From CALANV01 sp036381615 (GTDB lineage Bacteria > Pseudomonadota > Alphaproteobacteria > CACIAM-22H2): 64,000 nucleotides of DNA. A program made the translations under genes and the position numbers. Location: NCBI GenBank assembly GCA_036381615.1, contig DASVCL010000002.1:1-64000 (forward strand), in the 5' to 3' direction. This document shows, piece after piece, positions 49,483-58,634 of the stretch; position 1 is the stretch's first letter, and each line of letters starts with the position of its first letter. The notes below the pieces were generated by a model that worked only from the letters and a program-made list of their open reading frames with translations, ran no database searches and was not told the DNA's origin.

Positions 49483-50820
49483 TTAATCCGCGGACTCGAC
49501 GGCGGCAGGGCGCAGCCAGGCCAGGAGCGGCATACCCACGAGCAGTACGCCGCCGCCGAACAGAGCGCCGATGCCCGTGTAGGCCAGGCTGGCATAGAGC
49601 ATGTAGCCGCAGGCCCCGCAGAAGACGAGCGGCGTCACCGGATAGAGCGGCACGCGGAACGGCAACGTGCGTCCGCGATCGCGCCAACGCAGCACGAACA
49701 GCGAAAGGCCGGCGAGCAGGAAGAAGAGCCAGAACACCGGCGCCGTGTACTCGACCATGGTGGTGAACCCGTCGCGCGTCAGCGTCCCGAGAAGCACGAG
49801 AAGCAGCGAGACCGTGCCCTGAACGAGCAGTGCGTTGGCCGGCGTCATTGCGCGCGCGTCCCAACGGCCGAGCACACGGAACGGCGCGAAGTCGCGGCCA
49901 AGGGCGTAGCTCGTCCGTGCCCCGGTAAAGATCGTGCCGTTGAGCGTGCTGATCGCGGCGACGACGATCGCACCGCTCAACGCCATGGCGCCCGCCCGGC
50001 CGAAGGCATGATGCATCAGGTCCGCCGCCACGATCGACGATCCGCGCATCGCGTCGAGACCGAGCACGTTCAGATAGGCGAGGTTGAGGAGAACATAGGT
50101 CGTGACGACGACGCCGAGCCCCAGGAGCAGCACCCGTGCCATGTTGCGCTGGACATCGCGTATCTCGCCCGAGAGATACGCCGCCTCGTTCCAGCCGCCA
50201 TAGGTCAGAAGCACGAACACCATGGCGAGGCTGATCGTGCCGGTCGCATCGCTTCGTGCCGCCGGCGGCTCCATCGCGTCGCTGCTGAACCCGGCAAGCA
50301 TCACGGCCGCGAGCGCGCCCACCGTGGCGGCTGTGAAGAGGAGCTGAACCGGCCGGCTGCTACGCACGCCGCGGACGTTCACCCAAGTCAGGATCACGAC
50401 GGCAAGCGCGGCGTAGAGCGAGGGGCCGTTGCGGCCGAGCGGGAGGAGCACGGCGGCGTAATCGCCGAACACGAAGGCGATCGCCGCGATCGCGCCGGTC
50501 TGAATGACGGTCATCCGCCCCCAGGCGAACAGAAATCCGACCGCGCGTCCGTAGGCGCGGCTCAGGAAATGATACTCGCCGCCGGCGCTCGGGTGCGCGG
50601 CGGCGAGTTCGGTGTAGCACAGCGCGCCGAGCAGCGAGATGACGCCGCCTGCGATCCACAGCAGCAGGAACACGGCTTCGCTGTCGGTGCTGTCGGCGAC
50701 CAGGGCCGGAGTCTTGAAGATGCCGATGCCAATGATGATGCCGATGACGATCGCCGCGGAATCGAGGACCGAAAGGCTGGCACCGGGCCGGCTTTCTGCA
50801 CCGATCGAATCTCTCGCCAT
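49483..50820 (-). CDS. APC-superfamily amino acid permease
   Basis: A 445-residue permease with about 12 membrane helices. It begins with the APC pattern SVLDSAAIVIGIIIGIGIF, followed by AGGVISLLGALCYTELAA and LTYGGWNEAAYLSGE. It imports or exchanges amino acids or polyamines. The start at 50820 has AAAGG upstream; an in-frame ATG at 50835 is possible. Neighbours do not suggest a specific substrate. Confidence 0.9.
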   Translation of the reverse strand: MARDSIGAESRPGASLSVLDSAAIVIGIIIGIGIFKTPALVADSTDSEAVFLLLWIAGGVISLLGALCYTELAAAHPSAGGEYHFLSRAYGRAVGFLFAWGRMTVIQTGAIAAIAFVFGDYAAVLLPLGRNGPSLYAALAVVILTWVNVRGVRSSRPVQLLFTAATVGALAAVMLAGFSSDAMEPPAARSDATGTISLAMVFVLLTYGGWNEAAYLSGEIRDVQRNMARVLLLGLGVVVTTYVLLNLAYLNVLGLDAMRGSSIVAADLMHHAFGRAGAMALSGAIVVAAISTLNGTIFTGARTSYALGRDFAPFRVLGRWDARAMTPANALLVQGTVSLLLVLLGTLTRDGFTTMVEYTAPVFWLFFLLAGLSLFVLRWRDRGRTLPFRVPLYPVTPLVFCGACGYMLYASLAYTGIGALFGGGVLLVGMPLLAWLRPAAVESAD

Positions 50821-50898
50821 GCGTGCGCCTTTCATGCGGGTGGGCGATGCCGGCCGGTCATGCCGGCCGGCCCGGTGCGGGCGCGCAACCTTTCGCCG

Positions 50899-51771
50899 CT
50901 AGCCGGAGATGCGCCTGGCCTGCCAAACCATCTCGCCCGGCGCGCTCGTGCCCGATGCGCTCGATCCGTCGTTGCGCATGACGCCCGTAATGGTGTCGCC
51001 TTCGACGCGACCGCGGACGCGGCTCGTGACCGGCCGGTCGTTGATCCTGTCGCGAATGGTGAGTTCGATCTGCTCGCCCGCGAGTCTGCCGGTTACGGGC
51101 ATGTTCCGATCCGAGCTGCGTGCGGTGCCGCGGAGCTCCTGGTAGTTCTGCGTCAGCTCGAGACGGTAGGTCCGCGCGCCGCCGTCAGGCAGCGACACGC
51201 GCACGTTCCAGTCACCGGCCGCGCGTGCCGGTACGATCCACATGAAGACGTCGCCGCCGCCCGGCCCGGTCGTCTCCGCGTCGGGCTTCCAGTCGTCCAT
51301 GTCGAAGGCATGCGACACGACGCGCGTGCCGGGCCTGAGTTCGCTCAGGATGCGCGGCCGCAGCTTGATGTTGACCTCCGGCAGAAGATACATCGTCAGG
51401 ACCGTCGCCCTCGAGAAATCGGTCTCGAAGAGGTCCTGGTTTCGGAACTCGACCAGGTGCGACACGCCGGCCGCGCTCGCATTCGCCAGGCTTTCCTGGA
51501 TTCGATCCGGATCGATGTCGATGCCCAGGCCGCGCGTGCCGAAGCGCTGCGCGGCCGTGATCACGATGCGTCCGTCGCCGGAACCGAGGTCGATCAGAAA
51601 ATCATCCGGACGGATATCGGCCATCGACAGCATGCGATCGACCGTCTCTTGTGGGGTAGGGACGAAGGGAACGTCGAGCTTGGGGGTAAGCTGTGCCTGA
51701 ACGTCGACGGCGCCGAAAACGGCAAGAGCGCCGACCATGGTCACCAGGCGAAATCCGACGGTCTTGAACAT
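50899..51771 (-). CDS. Exported SAM-dependent methyltransferase-like protein
   Basis: A 290-residue protein with a clear signal peptide (TMVGALAVFGAVDVQA, cleaved near residue 26), then a class I methyltransferase fold. SAM motif I is FLIDLGSGDGRIVITAA and the acidic loop is LGIDIDPDRI. After residue 170 a beta-rich extension (RTYRLELTQNYQELRGTA, TGRLAGEQIELTIRDRIN) follows. Methyltransferases with signal peptides are known in genomes, but SAM is not expected in the periplasm, so the role is unclear. It may bind another ligand. Confidence 0.75.
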   Translation of the reverse strand: MFKTVGFRLVTMVGALAVFGAVDVQAQLTPKLDVPFVPTPQETVDRMLSMADIRPDDFLIDLGSGDGRIVITAAQRFGTRGLGIDIDPDRIQESLANASAAGVSHLVEFRNQDLFETDFSRATVLTMYLLPEVNIKLRPRILSELRPGTRVVSHAFDMDDWKPDAETTGPGGGDVFMWIVPARAAGDWNVRVSLPDGGARTYRLELTQNYQELRGTARSSDRNMPVTGRLAGEQIELTIRDRINDRPVTSRVRGRVEGDTITGVMRNDGSSASGTSAPGEMVWQARRISG

Positions 51772-52140
51772 GAATGTCTCCCTGAAGGTTCGAACTGTCA
51801 TGCAAGGCTTCGGCTGCATCCGGGACAATCCGGCGTAACGAAAAAGACGGCCGATAAGGTTCTCGGGGGTGATGGCGCGGCCGCTCCGCCGCGCGAGGGC
51901 TTCGATCGCGCACGTGACTTGAACGGCGGCTCGCCGTTAACGTGCGGTCCAGGTTTCGCAGATCTTCGTCGGGAAGAGTCGGACTCTTCGCGAACTATCG
52001 CAAACGTGCCAGCTGATACACGCTGATACACGGGCCCGCCATGGCCGTGCGGCCGCGCCGGCGTCCGACCCTCATGCCGGGCCGCACGACATACGGCCCA
52101 GCTTGCCGCCTGGCCTGCCGTAACGGCCGGGGCTGGATGC
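51772..52140. repeat. Intergenic region with palindrome and tandem repeat
   Basis: Between the divergently ending comM and exported methyltransferase gene lies a perfect 17-base palindrome, GAAGAGTC-G-GACTCTTC (51973-51989), and a perfect tandem 10-mer GCTGATACAC twice (52012-52031). No coding frame is credible here. Confidence 0.6.
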
Positions 52141-53673
52141 TCAGCGCGCGAGGCTGATGCGCCGGTAGCTCAGCGCTTCGGCGATGTGGGTACGCGTCAC
52201 CGTCTCGATGCCCTCGAGATCGGCGAGCGTGCGGGCAACCCGCAGCACGCGGTGATAGCCGCGCGCCGACAGCTTCAGGCGCGTCGCGGCGTCGTTGAGC
52301 AGCGCGCGGCCGGCGGGTTCGGGTGCGGCGAGTTCCTCCAGGAGCTCGCCGTCGAGCTCCGCATTCGTCCGCGGCCGGCGCGGCTCGGGTATCGCGGCGA
52401 AGCGCGCGCTCTGGCGCGCCCGCGCGGCGGCCACACGCCGCGCGACGTCGGCCGAACTCTCGGACGGCGGCGGCAGCGACAGGTCGGCCGGCTTCACGGC
52501 CGGCACGTCGACGTGCAGGTCGATGCGATCGAACAGCGGGCCCGAAATCTTCGCCTGATAGTCGAGCGCGCATTTGGGGGCGCGGCCGCAGGCCTGGGCC
52601 GGATCGTCGAGATGGCCGCAGCGGCACGGGTTCATCGCGGCGACGAGCTGAACGCGTGCGGGATAGGTCACGTGCGCATTGGCGCGCGCCACCACCGCGC
52701 GCCCGGTCTCGAGCGGCTGCCGCAGGGCCTCGAGCGTTGTCCGCGCGAACTCGGGCAGCTCGTCGAGGAACAGCACGCCCAGATGCGCGAGCGAGATCTC
52801 GCCCGGCTTGGCGCGCAGGCCGCCGCCGATCAGGGCGGGCAGCGATGCCGAATGGTGCGGATCGCGAAAGGGACGGCGCCGGCTGATGCGGCCCTCGCGC
52901 AGCAGGCCCGCGACCGACTGGATCATGCTGACCTCGAGCGCCTCGGCCGGCGTCAGCGGCGGCAGCAGGCCGGGCAGACGCTGCGCCAGCATCGACTTGC
53001 CGGCCCCGGGCGGTCCAACCATCAGCAGATTGTGAGAGCCGGCGGCGGCGACCTCGAGGGCGCGCTTGGCGGTCTCCTGACCCTTGATGTCCCGGAGATC
53101 CGGATAAGGACTGTCGTCATCGGCAAGACGCGGCACCGGCGCCTGCAGGACCTGACTGCCCTTGAAATGGTTGATGAGCGCTAGGAGCGAGTCGGCCGCC
53201 AGGACGTCGAACCCGTCGGCGGCAGTACCGGCCCACGCAGCCTCACCGCCGCAGGACGCCGGACAGATGATGCCCCGCTCGCGCGCCACCGCGCCCATCG
53301 CAGCGGGCAGGACGCCGGTCACGGCCGCAAGCTTGCCGTCGAGCGCGAGCTCGCCGAGCACGGTGTAGCGCGTGACCGGCTCCGCCTCGATCACGCCCAT
53401 CGCGACGAGCAGGCCCAGCGCGATCGGCAGGTCGTAATGGCTGCCCTCCTTGTTGAGGTCGGCGGGCGACAGGTTGACCGTGATCCGCTTGGGCGGCAGG
53501 GCGAGGCCCAGCGCGCCGAGGGCCGCGCGCACGCGCTCGCGGCTTTCGCCCACCGCCTTGTCGGGAAGGCCGACGATCGTGAAGCTCGGCAGGCCGTTGC
53601 CGACATGGACCTGCACGTCGACATCGACGACGTCGATGCCCTGGAATGCGACCGTGTTGACCCGCGCGACCAT
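52141..53673 (-). CDS. comM: YifB/ComM Mg-chelatase-like AAA ATPase
   Basis: A 510-residue protein with a Lon-like N-terminal domain (1-170; NKEGSHYDLPIALGLL), P loop GPPGAGKS (220-227), Walker B GVLFLDELPEF and the four-cysteine AMNPCRCGHL...C...C zinc-type motif. ComM is a branch-migration helicase used in natural transformation and recombination. It stands alone in transcription here. Confidence 0.95.
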   Translation of the reverse strand: MVARVNTVAFQGIDVVDVDVQVHVGNGLPSFTIVGLPDKAVGESRERVRAALGALGLALPPKRITVNLSPADLNKEGSHYDLPIALGLLVAMGVIEAEPVTRYTVLGELALDGKLAAVTGVLPAAMGAVARERGIICPASCGGEAAWAGTAADGFDVLAADSLLALINHFKGSQVLQAPVPRLADDDSPYPDLRDIKGQETAKRALEVAAAGSHNLLMVGPPGAGKSMLAQRLPGLLPPLTPAEALEVSMIQSVAGLLREGRISRRRPFRDPHHSASLPALIGGGLRAKPGEISLAHLGVLFLDELPEFARTTLEALRQPLETGRAVVARANAHVTYPARVQLVAAMNPCRCGHLDDPAQACGRAPKCALDYQAKISGPLFDRIDLHVDVPAVKPADLSLPPPSESSADVARRVAAARARQSARFAAIPEPRRPRTNAELDGELLEELAAPEPAGRALLNDAATRLKLSARGYHRVLRVARTLADLEGIETVTRTHIAEALSYRRISLAR

Positions 53674-53857
53674 CGTGTGCCCCCGGCGTCATTCATACAA
53701 CCGCCGGTAGGATCGCGCCAGCTTCCCTGGGTGCGCTGTCCATCACCGGAATGGCGGCGTCGTCCGGCGTCCGTGCGCCCGCACGCTCGCACAAGGCGGT
53801 TTCGTTCGCCGCACCTTGCAACTACATTCGCCCGGCACCACAGCGCACGATGATGTC

Positions 53858-54769
53858 ATGTCCGGAAAATCGCACATCCTCATGAAGAGCATCGGCTGGT
53901 TCCGCCAGGGCAAGAACATCGTCGAGACCGCGCGGCCCTATATCGGGCAGGGAATCTCGCAACAGGACATCGTGGAAATCGCCTATGACCTGCAGGCCGG
54001 TTCCTACACGAAGGCGCTCGAAGATCCGAAGATGAGGTCGGACAAGCAGGCCTGGGGAGAGCGGATTGCGCGGATTCTGCTGGAGCTCGGCGTCAATTCC
54101 GTCTGCGAGGCGGGCGTCGGCGAAGCCTCGACGCTGGCGTTCGTGGCCAAGGCGCTGGAGGGTCGCATGTCGGTCTCGGGTTTCGACATATCGTTGAGCC
54201 GGCTGCTGCATGGCCGTGCGTTTCTCGCGCGAAGCGGCGTCGGGGCGAGGCTTTTCTGCGCGGACATTCTGCAGGTGCCGCTGCCCGATTCCGCCGTGGA
54301 CGTCGTTCTGACGAACCATAGCATCGAGCCGAACGGCGGCGCCGAGGCGCCCATTCTGCAAGAGCTGCTTCGCGTCTGCGCGCGCTATCTCGTCATGGTG
54401 GAGCCGGATTACGAGCGCGCGAGCCGGGCGCAGCAGGAGCGCATGATTAAGCACAATTACGTGCGGAAAATCCGCGGCCATCTGGAGAAGCTGCCGGGCA
54501 GGTTGATACGCGATGAAGCGTGGCCGATCTTCTCCAACCCCCTGAACAAGGCGTCTCTCTTCGTCTTCGAGAAATCCGGCGCCGCACCGGCACCGCCGCA
54601 GTTCGACTTCGTTTCACCGGTCAACAAGAAGCCCCTGACATCCGTCGAGAACTTTCTCTTCTGCCCCGACGAGGGGCTGCTCTATCCGGTTGCGTTCGGC
54701 ATTCCCGTCCTCAGGGACGCGAGCGCGATCGTCTGCACGCAAGCCGATCGCTTTCGAGACATGCCCTGA
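53858..54769 (+). CDS. Class I methyltransferase with Trm112-like C-terminus
   Basis: A 303-residue protein. The methyltransferase part has VCEAGVGEASTLAFVAKAL and SVSGFDISLSRLLHGR, and a ADILQVPLPDSAVDVVLTNHS acidic/asn region. The last 50 residues (FVSPVNKKPLTSVENFLFCPDE and YPVAFGIPVL) look like a Trm112/UPF0434 domain that has lost its zinc cysteines except one. The substrate is unknown; such enzymes often modify sugars or small molecules in surface clusters. A start at 53882 is possible. Confidence 0.75.
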   Translation: MSGKSHILMKSIGWFRQGKNIVETARPYIGQGISQQDIVEIAYDLQAGSYTKALEDPKMRSDKQAWGERIARILLELGVNSVCEAGVGEASTLAFVAKALEGRMSVSGFDISLSRLLHGRAFLARSGVGARLFCADILQVPLPDSAVDVVLTNHSIEPNGGAEAPILQELLRVCARYLVMVEPDYERASRAQQERMIKHNYVRKIRGHLEKLPGRLIRDEAWPIFSNPLNKASLFVFEKSGAAPAPPQFDFVSPVNKKPLTSVENFLFCPDEGLLYPVAFGIPVLRDASAIVCTQADRFRDMP

Positions 54770-54821
54770 ACCGAGCAGCGGATCGCGGGGCACGGCCGCC
54801 CGCATCACGCACGGGGCCACG

Positions 54822-55589
54822 TCAGGCCACGTGCCAGCCCCCGTCGACGAACAGCGTCGAGCCATTGATGTAGCGCCCGGCCTCGCTGCACAGCAGCACG
54901 CAGGCACCGGCGCAGTCATCGGGCACGCCGATGCGGCCCGCCGGGATCTGCGCCTCGACGCGGGCGCGATACTCGGCATCGGCGAGGACGGTGCGGTTGC
55001 GCTCGGTCGCGATCGCGCCGGGGGCGAGATTGTTGACCGTCACGCCCGCGGCGGCGACCTGACGCGCGAGATTGCGCACGAGATTGGCCTGTGCGCTCTT
55101 CAGCGCAGCGTAGACGAGAAGCTGCGGGTTCGGCTTGACCTCCTGGATGCTGCCGAGCGTCACGACGCGGCCCCAGCCGCGCGCCATCATGCCCGGTACG
55201 GTTCCCTGAATCAGGAGAAGGGTCGAACGGAAGTTCACGGCGACCTGACGGTCGAACGCATCGAGGTCAATCGCCTGCCAATCCTGCCGGATCTCGGTCG
55301 AAGCGTTGAGGACCAGGATGTCGATGGGGCCGAGCCGCGCGGCGACGGCCTCGGGCAGGCCGCGGCACGCGGCGACATCGCCGAGATCCGCCAGTATCGC
55401 GGTCGAGCGCACGCCGATCGCGGCGATCTCGCGCGCGACGGCTTCGGCCTCCGCCGCGCGGCTGGCGGCGTGGACCGCGACCGCGGCCCCGTGCCGCGCC
55501 AGCGCAAGCGCGAGCGCCCGGCCGATGCCGCGGCTGGCGCCGGTCACGAGCGCCACCCGTCCCGTGAGGTCGAATTGCGCGTCGCTCAT
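54822..55589 (-). CDS. SDR family oxidoreductase
   Basis: A 255-residue classical short-chain dehydrogenase. The cofactor loop TGASRGIGRALA is near residue 17 and the catalytic Tyr-Lys pair is in YAALKSAQ. The C-terminus (INGSTLFVDGGWHVA) is typical. It is the last gene of an operon for an unknown polyol or sugar acid. NAD or NADP preference is not certain. Confidence 0.93.
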   Translation of the reverse strand: MSDAQFDLTGRVALVTGASRGIGRALALALARHGAAVAVHAASRAAEAEAVAREIAAIGVRSTAILADLGDVAACRGLPEAVAARLGPIDILVLNASTEIRQDWQAIDLDAFDRQVAVNFRSTLLLIQGTVPGMMARGWGRVVTLGSIQEVKPNPQLLVYAALKSAQANLVRNLARQVAAAGVTVNNLAPGAIATERNRTVLADAEYRARVEAQIPAGRIGVPDDCAGACVLLCSEAGRYINGSTLFVDGGWHVA

Positions 55590-55615
55590 CCCCCGTGCCG
55601 CTCCGCCGCCCGTGG

Positions 55616-55951
55616 TCAGGCCTTCAGGTGGATCGTCACGAGCACGACGATCTCGGCGCCGTCGGAAAGATCGGCCGCGATCCGCAGCCAATTGCCGAAA
55701 TGCCGCACGCGCGCGAAAGTGATGCCGTCGGCTTCCGCGGGCAACGGGAAGGATGTTCCTTCCGGCACCCACCGGATGCCGTCGGGCGAGATCTCCACCC
55801 GGGCCTCGGGCAACGGCCCCTTGGGCTGTTTGAGCGCGCGTACGAAGATCACGGCCTCGCCGGCCCAGCCGGCCTCGTAGGGCTCCGTCGCCGACCGGCC
55901 GCGCCAGGTCTCGTTGCGGGCGACGACGGCTACCTGGCTTTCGCGGATCAT
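55616..55951 (-). CDS. Small hypothetical protein of the catabolic cluster
   Basis: A 111-residue, probably all-beta protein with VARNETWRGRSATEPYEAGW, and VRHFGNWLRIAADL. It overlaps the DUF6772 gene by ATGA, so they are coupled. It looks like a small jelly-roll carbohydrate-binding domain, but I recognise no family. Confidence 0.7.
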   Translation of the reverse strand: MIRESQVAVVARNETWRGRSATEPYEAGWAGEAVIFVRALKQPKGPLPEARVEISPDGIRWVPEGTSFPLPAEADGITFARVRHFGNWLRIAADLSDGAEIVVLVTIHLKA

Positions 55952-56850
55952 CAGAAATCCCCCGACAGACAGACCGAGTCGATGTAGAGGAAGGCGCGCT
56001 TGTCCGTATCCGTCTCGGCAAAGAAGGCGAGGTTCAGCATGCACCACAGATTGCGCATCGCCGGGATGCGGATCGACTCGAAGCCGGAAAGGTCGAAGAC
56101 GCGGTCGTTGCAGCGGAAGCCCGTCGCCTTCATCGCGGCGAGATCGAAATCGAAGCAGACATAGTGCCAGTTCACCTTGGTCGGGATCTCGTTGTAGCAG
56201 AGTTTCTGGTGCGCGCCGGGCAGGTCCTCCCAGCCCTCGGGCGCGAGATGATAGTGCGTCACGGTCTTGTTCTCGGTGCCGAGCGCCTTGAAGGGCGTCG
56301 TCTCGCGCTTGAACTGCCATTTCTGGAGATGGCGCCCGCCCTCGGCATTGAGGAAGCGCAGATGCGGCATCACCCGCCACGCGTCGGCGTCGCTGTCGCC
56401 GCTCTGCAGATCGTAGAGGAAGCCGATCGAGCGCACGTCGGTCTCGGACAGGCGCAACTCGTTCGCCTCGGGTTTAAAGGTGAAATAGAACTCGAGCCGG
56501 ATCGGCCCACGCTTGCGGAAAGTCAGGCGCTTGATCGCGACGTTCTGTGCGCCCCGTCGGGGGCGCGTGGCGATCTTCAGGGCATAGCTGCCATCGGCGC
56601 TGCCATGGCTGCCGAAATCCCAGGTCGGCAGCGTGCTCAGCATCGCCTGGGTGTGCTGGGCATAGCCCGGCAGCATCGAGTCGAGCGTGTGCTCGTAATT
56701 GCCGACGAGCTGGGTCCAGCCGCAGAAACCGCGGTCGAAATCATCGAAGCAGATGATGCGCGGCAGCGGGTCGAACCGGCTCAAACGCGGATCGGCTTGG
56801 ACGAGGGCGCGACGCATCGCCTCGGCGGCGGAATCGGACATATCGGTCAT
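55951..56850 (-). CDS. DUF6772 family protein
   Basis: A 299-residue protein starting MTDMSDSAAEAMRRALVQAD. The main part is beta-rich: FDDFDRGFCGWTQLVGNYEH, then LEFYFTFKPEANELRLSE, and ends FLYIDSVCLSGDF. These features match DUF6772, a family found beside sugar ABC transporters. No catalytic motif is known. It overlaps both the upstream permease stop and the downstream gene by ATGA, so the three are translated together. Confidence 0.8.
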   Translation of the reverse strand: MTDMSDSAAEAMRRALVQADPRLSRFDPLPRIICFDDFDRGFCGWTQLVGNYEHTLDSMLPGYAQHTQAMLSTLPTWDFGSHGSADGSYALKIATRPRRGAQNVAIKRLTFRKRGPIRLEFYFTFKPEANELRLSETDVRSIGFLYDLQSGDSDADAWRVMPHLRFLNAEGGRHLQKWQFKRETTPFKALGTENKTVTHYHLAPEGWEDLPGAHQKLCYNEIPTKVNWHYVCFDFDLAAMKATGFRCNDRVFDLSGFESIRIPAMRNLWCMLNLAFFAETDTDKRAFLYIDSVCLSGDF

Positions 56851-57677
56851 CCCTTGGTGGCACCGGCGGTGAGGCCGGCGATGAGGTGTCTCTGGGCGAT
56901 GATCACGAAGAGGAGAACGGGCAGGAGCTGCAGCGTCGAGGCGGCGAACAGCACGCCCCATTCGACGCCTTCGACCGCGCCGATCATCTCGGCAAGCACG
57001 AGCGGCGCGGTCTTGGCGCGGGTGGTGGTGAAGATGAAAGCGAAGAGGAACTCGTTCCAGGCATAGACGATGACGAAGACCGCGACGGCGACCATGCCCT
57101 GCGCCGAGAGCGGCACGATGACCTTGCGGACGATCTGCCCGCGGGTCGCGCCATCCACCAGGGCCGCCTCGTCGAGCTCCTTCGGGATCTGGTCGATGAA
57201 GGTCCGCATCACCAATGTGCCGAGCGATACGAAGAACGTCGCGTAGAGGACGATGAGGATCGCGTGCGTGTCGTTGAGGCTGAGCGCGTTCACGGCCGGA
57301 AAGAGCGGCAGCGTGATGACGATCGGCGGAATGAGGCGGACGAAGATGAGGAAGAACGCGCTGGCGCTCAAGATGCGGCCGCGGAAGCGCGAATAGGCAT
57401 AGCCCGCAAGCGTGCTGACGAGGATCGCGAGCACCGTCGCGCCCGCCGTGATGATCAGGCTGTTGGCGAGGCCGGTGAAGAAATCGCTCCAGCGCGTCCA
57501 CAGCGCCGCGTAGTTGGCGAGCGTCGGCGTGAAGGTGAAGCGCGGCGGAATCGCGAAGATGTCGCGGTCCGGCTTGAGCGACGACAGCACGATCATCACG
57601 ATCGGCAGCAGCGACCAGATCGCCACGGCGGCGATCGCCAGCGCCTTCAGGATCCGGGGAAGCGCTCTAGCCGGCAT
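56847..57677 (-). CDS. Carbohydrate ABC transporter permease 2
   Basis: A 276-residue permease with six helices of the CUT1 type. The EAA loop is ELDEAALVDGATRGQIVRKV followed by IVPLS. It overlaps permease 1 by 11 bases and DUF6772 by four. No ATPase gene is present in the cluster. Confidence 0.93.
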   Translation of the reverse strand: MPARALPRILKALAIAAVAIWSLLPIVMIVLSSLKPDRDIFAIPPRFTFTPTLANYAALWTRWSDFFTGLANSLIITAGATVLAILVSTLAGYAYSRFRGRILSASAFFLIFVRLIPPIVITLPLFPAVNALSLNDTHAILIVLYATFFVSLGTLVMRTFIDQIPKELDEAALVDGATRGQIVRKVIVPLSAQGMVAVAVFVIVYAWNEFLFAFIFTTTRAKTAPLVLAEMIGAVEGVEWGVLFAASTLQLLPVLLFVIIAQRHLIAGLTAGATKG

Positions 57678-58554
57678 GGGCCGCGAACATCTCCCGATAG
57701 AGGCGCCGCAGATACCAGAGCGCGAGCCCGAGCGAAGCGAGGACGAGGAGCCAGCCGGTCGCCGCCGCGGCGCCGAACGCGTTGTAGCGGAACGCTTCCA
57801 GGTAGAGATAGACGGCCAGTACTTCGGTCGAGCGCGCCGGTCCACCGCCCGTCATCAGCCATACCTCGGAGAAGAGGCGGAAGGCGAAGATGTAGCGGAA
57901 CAGCATGGCGATGAGAATCGCCGGCGTGAGAAGCGGCAGCGTCACGCGCCGGAACTGCTGCCACGGGCTCGCGCCGTCGACCCGCGCGGCCTCGTAGAGT
58001 TCGGTCGGAATGGCGAGCCGCGCGGCATAGAGGATGACGAAGGTGAAGGGCAGGTGCAGCCAGATCGAAAGCAGCGAGACGATGGCGAGCCCGTGCGCCG
58101 GCACGACCGCCCATTCGAGCACCGGCAGGCCCAGCGCCGCGAGCGCCTGGCTCGCGAGCCCGACCTCCGGATCGAACAGGAAGCGCCACATCACGACCGC
58201 GGAGACCTCGCTGACCGCGTAAGGCGCGAGGACGACGGCCAGCAGCAGCGGCCGCCACGGGACTCCGCTTGCGAAGAGGAGCGCCATGCCGAGGCCGAGC
58301 AGCAGCTCGGCGTGGACGACGATCAGGACGACGATGACCGTATTGGCCAGCGCCTGCCAAAAATAGGGATCGCCCAGGACGCGTCGGTAATTCTCGAGGC
58401 CGACGAAAACGGGGCTCTGCCCGAACGACGACTCCTGGAAACCGAGCCAGATCACGTAGAGCGCCGGCACGAAGATGATCAGACCGACCATCGCCTGTAC
58501 CGGCGACACCATCAGATAGGCCGGCCACGGGCTGCGGGCGTCGAGCGCCGTCAT
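57667..58554 (-). CDS. Carbohydrate ABC transporter permease 1
   Basis: A 295-residue CUT1 permease. The EAA loop is ELYEAARVDGASPWQQFRRV followed by TLPLL. It starts at ATG 58554 after a GGAGG site. With permease 2 it forms the membrane channel for the sugar-type substrate. Confidence 0.93.
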   Translation of the reverse strand: MTALDARSPWPAYLMVSPVQAMVGLIIFVPALYVIWLGFQESSFGQSPVFVGLENYRRVLGDPYFWQALANTVIVVLIVVHAELLLGLGMALLFASGVPWRPLLLAVVLAPYAVSEVSAVVMWRFLFDPEVGLASQALAALGLPVLEWAVVPAHGLAIVSLLSIWLHLPFTFVILYAARLAIPTELYEAARVDGASPWQQFRRVTLPLLTPAILIAMLFRYIFAFRLFSEVWLMTGGGPARSTEVLAVYLYLEAFRYNAFGAAAATGWLLVLASLGLALWYLRRLYREMFAAHAG

Positions 58555-58634
58555 GCGTGACCTCCGTGCCGGCCGGCGCGATGGGGCCGTGACGAAGCGG
58601 GCGCAGGGCCGGCGAGCCGCGCCATCTCGCGAAC

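Noticed and set aside
49402..52026. 874-codon open frame on the plus strand
   Set aside because: It lies opposite the APC permease and the exported methyltransferase, has His/Arg/Glu-rich shadow composition and no recognisable domain.
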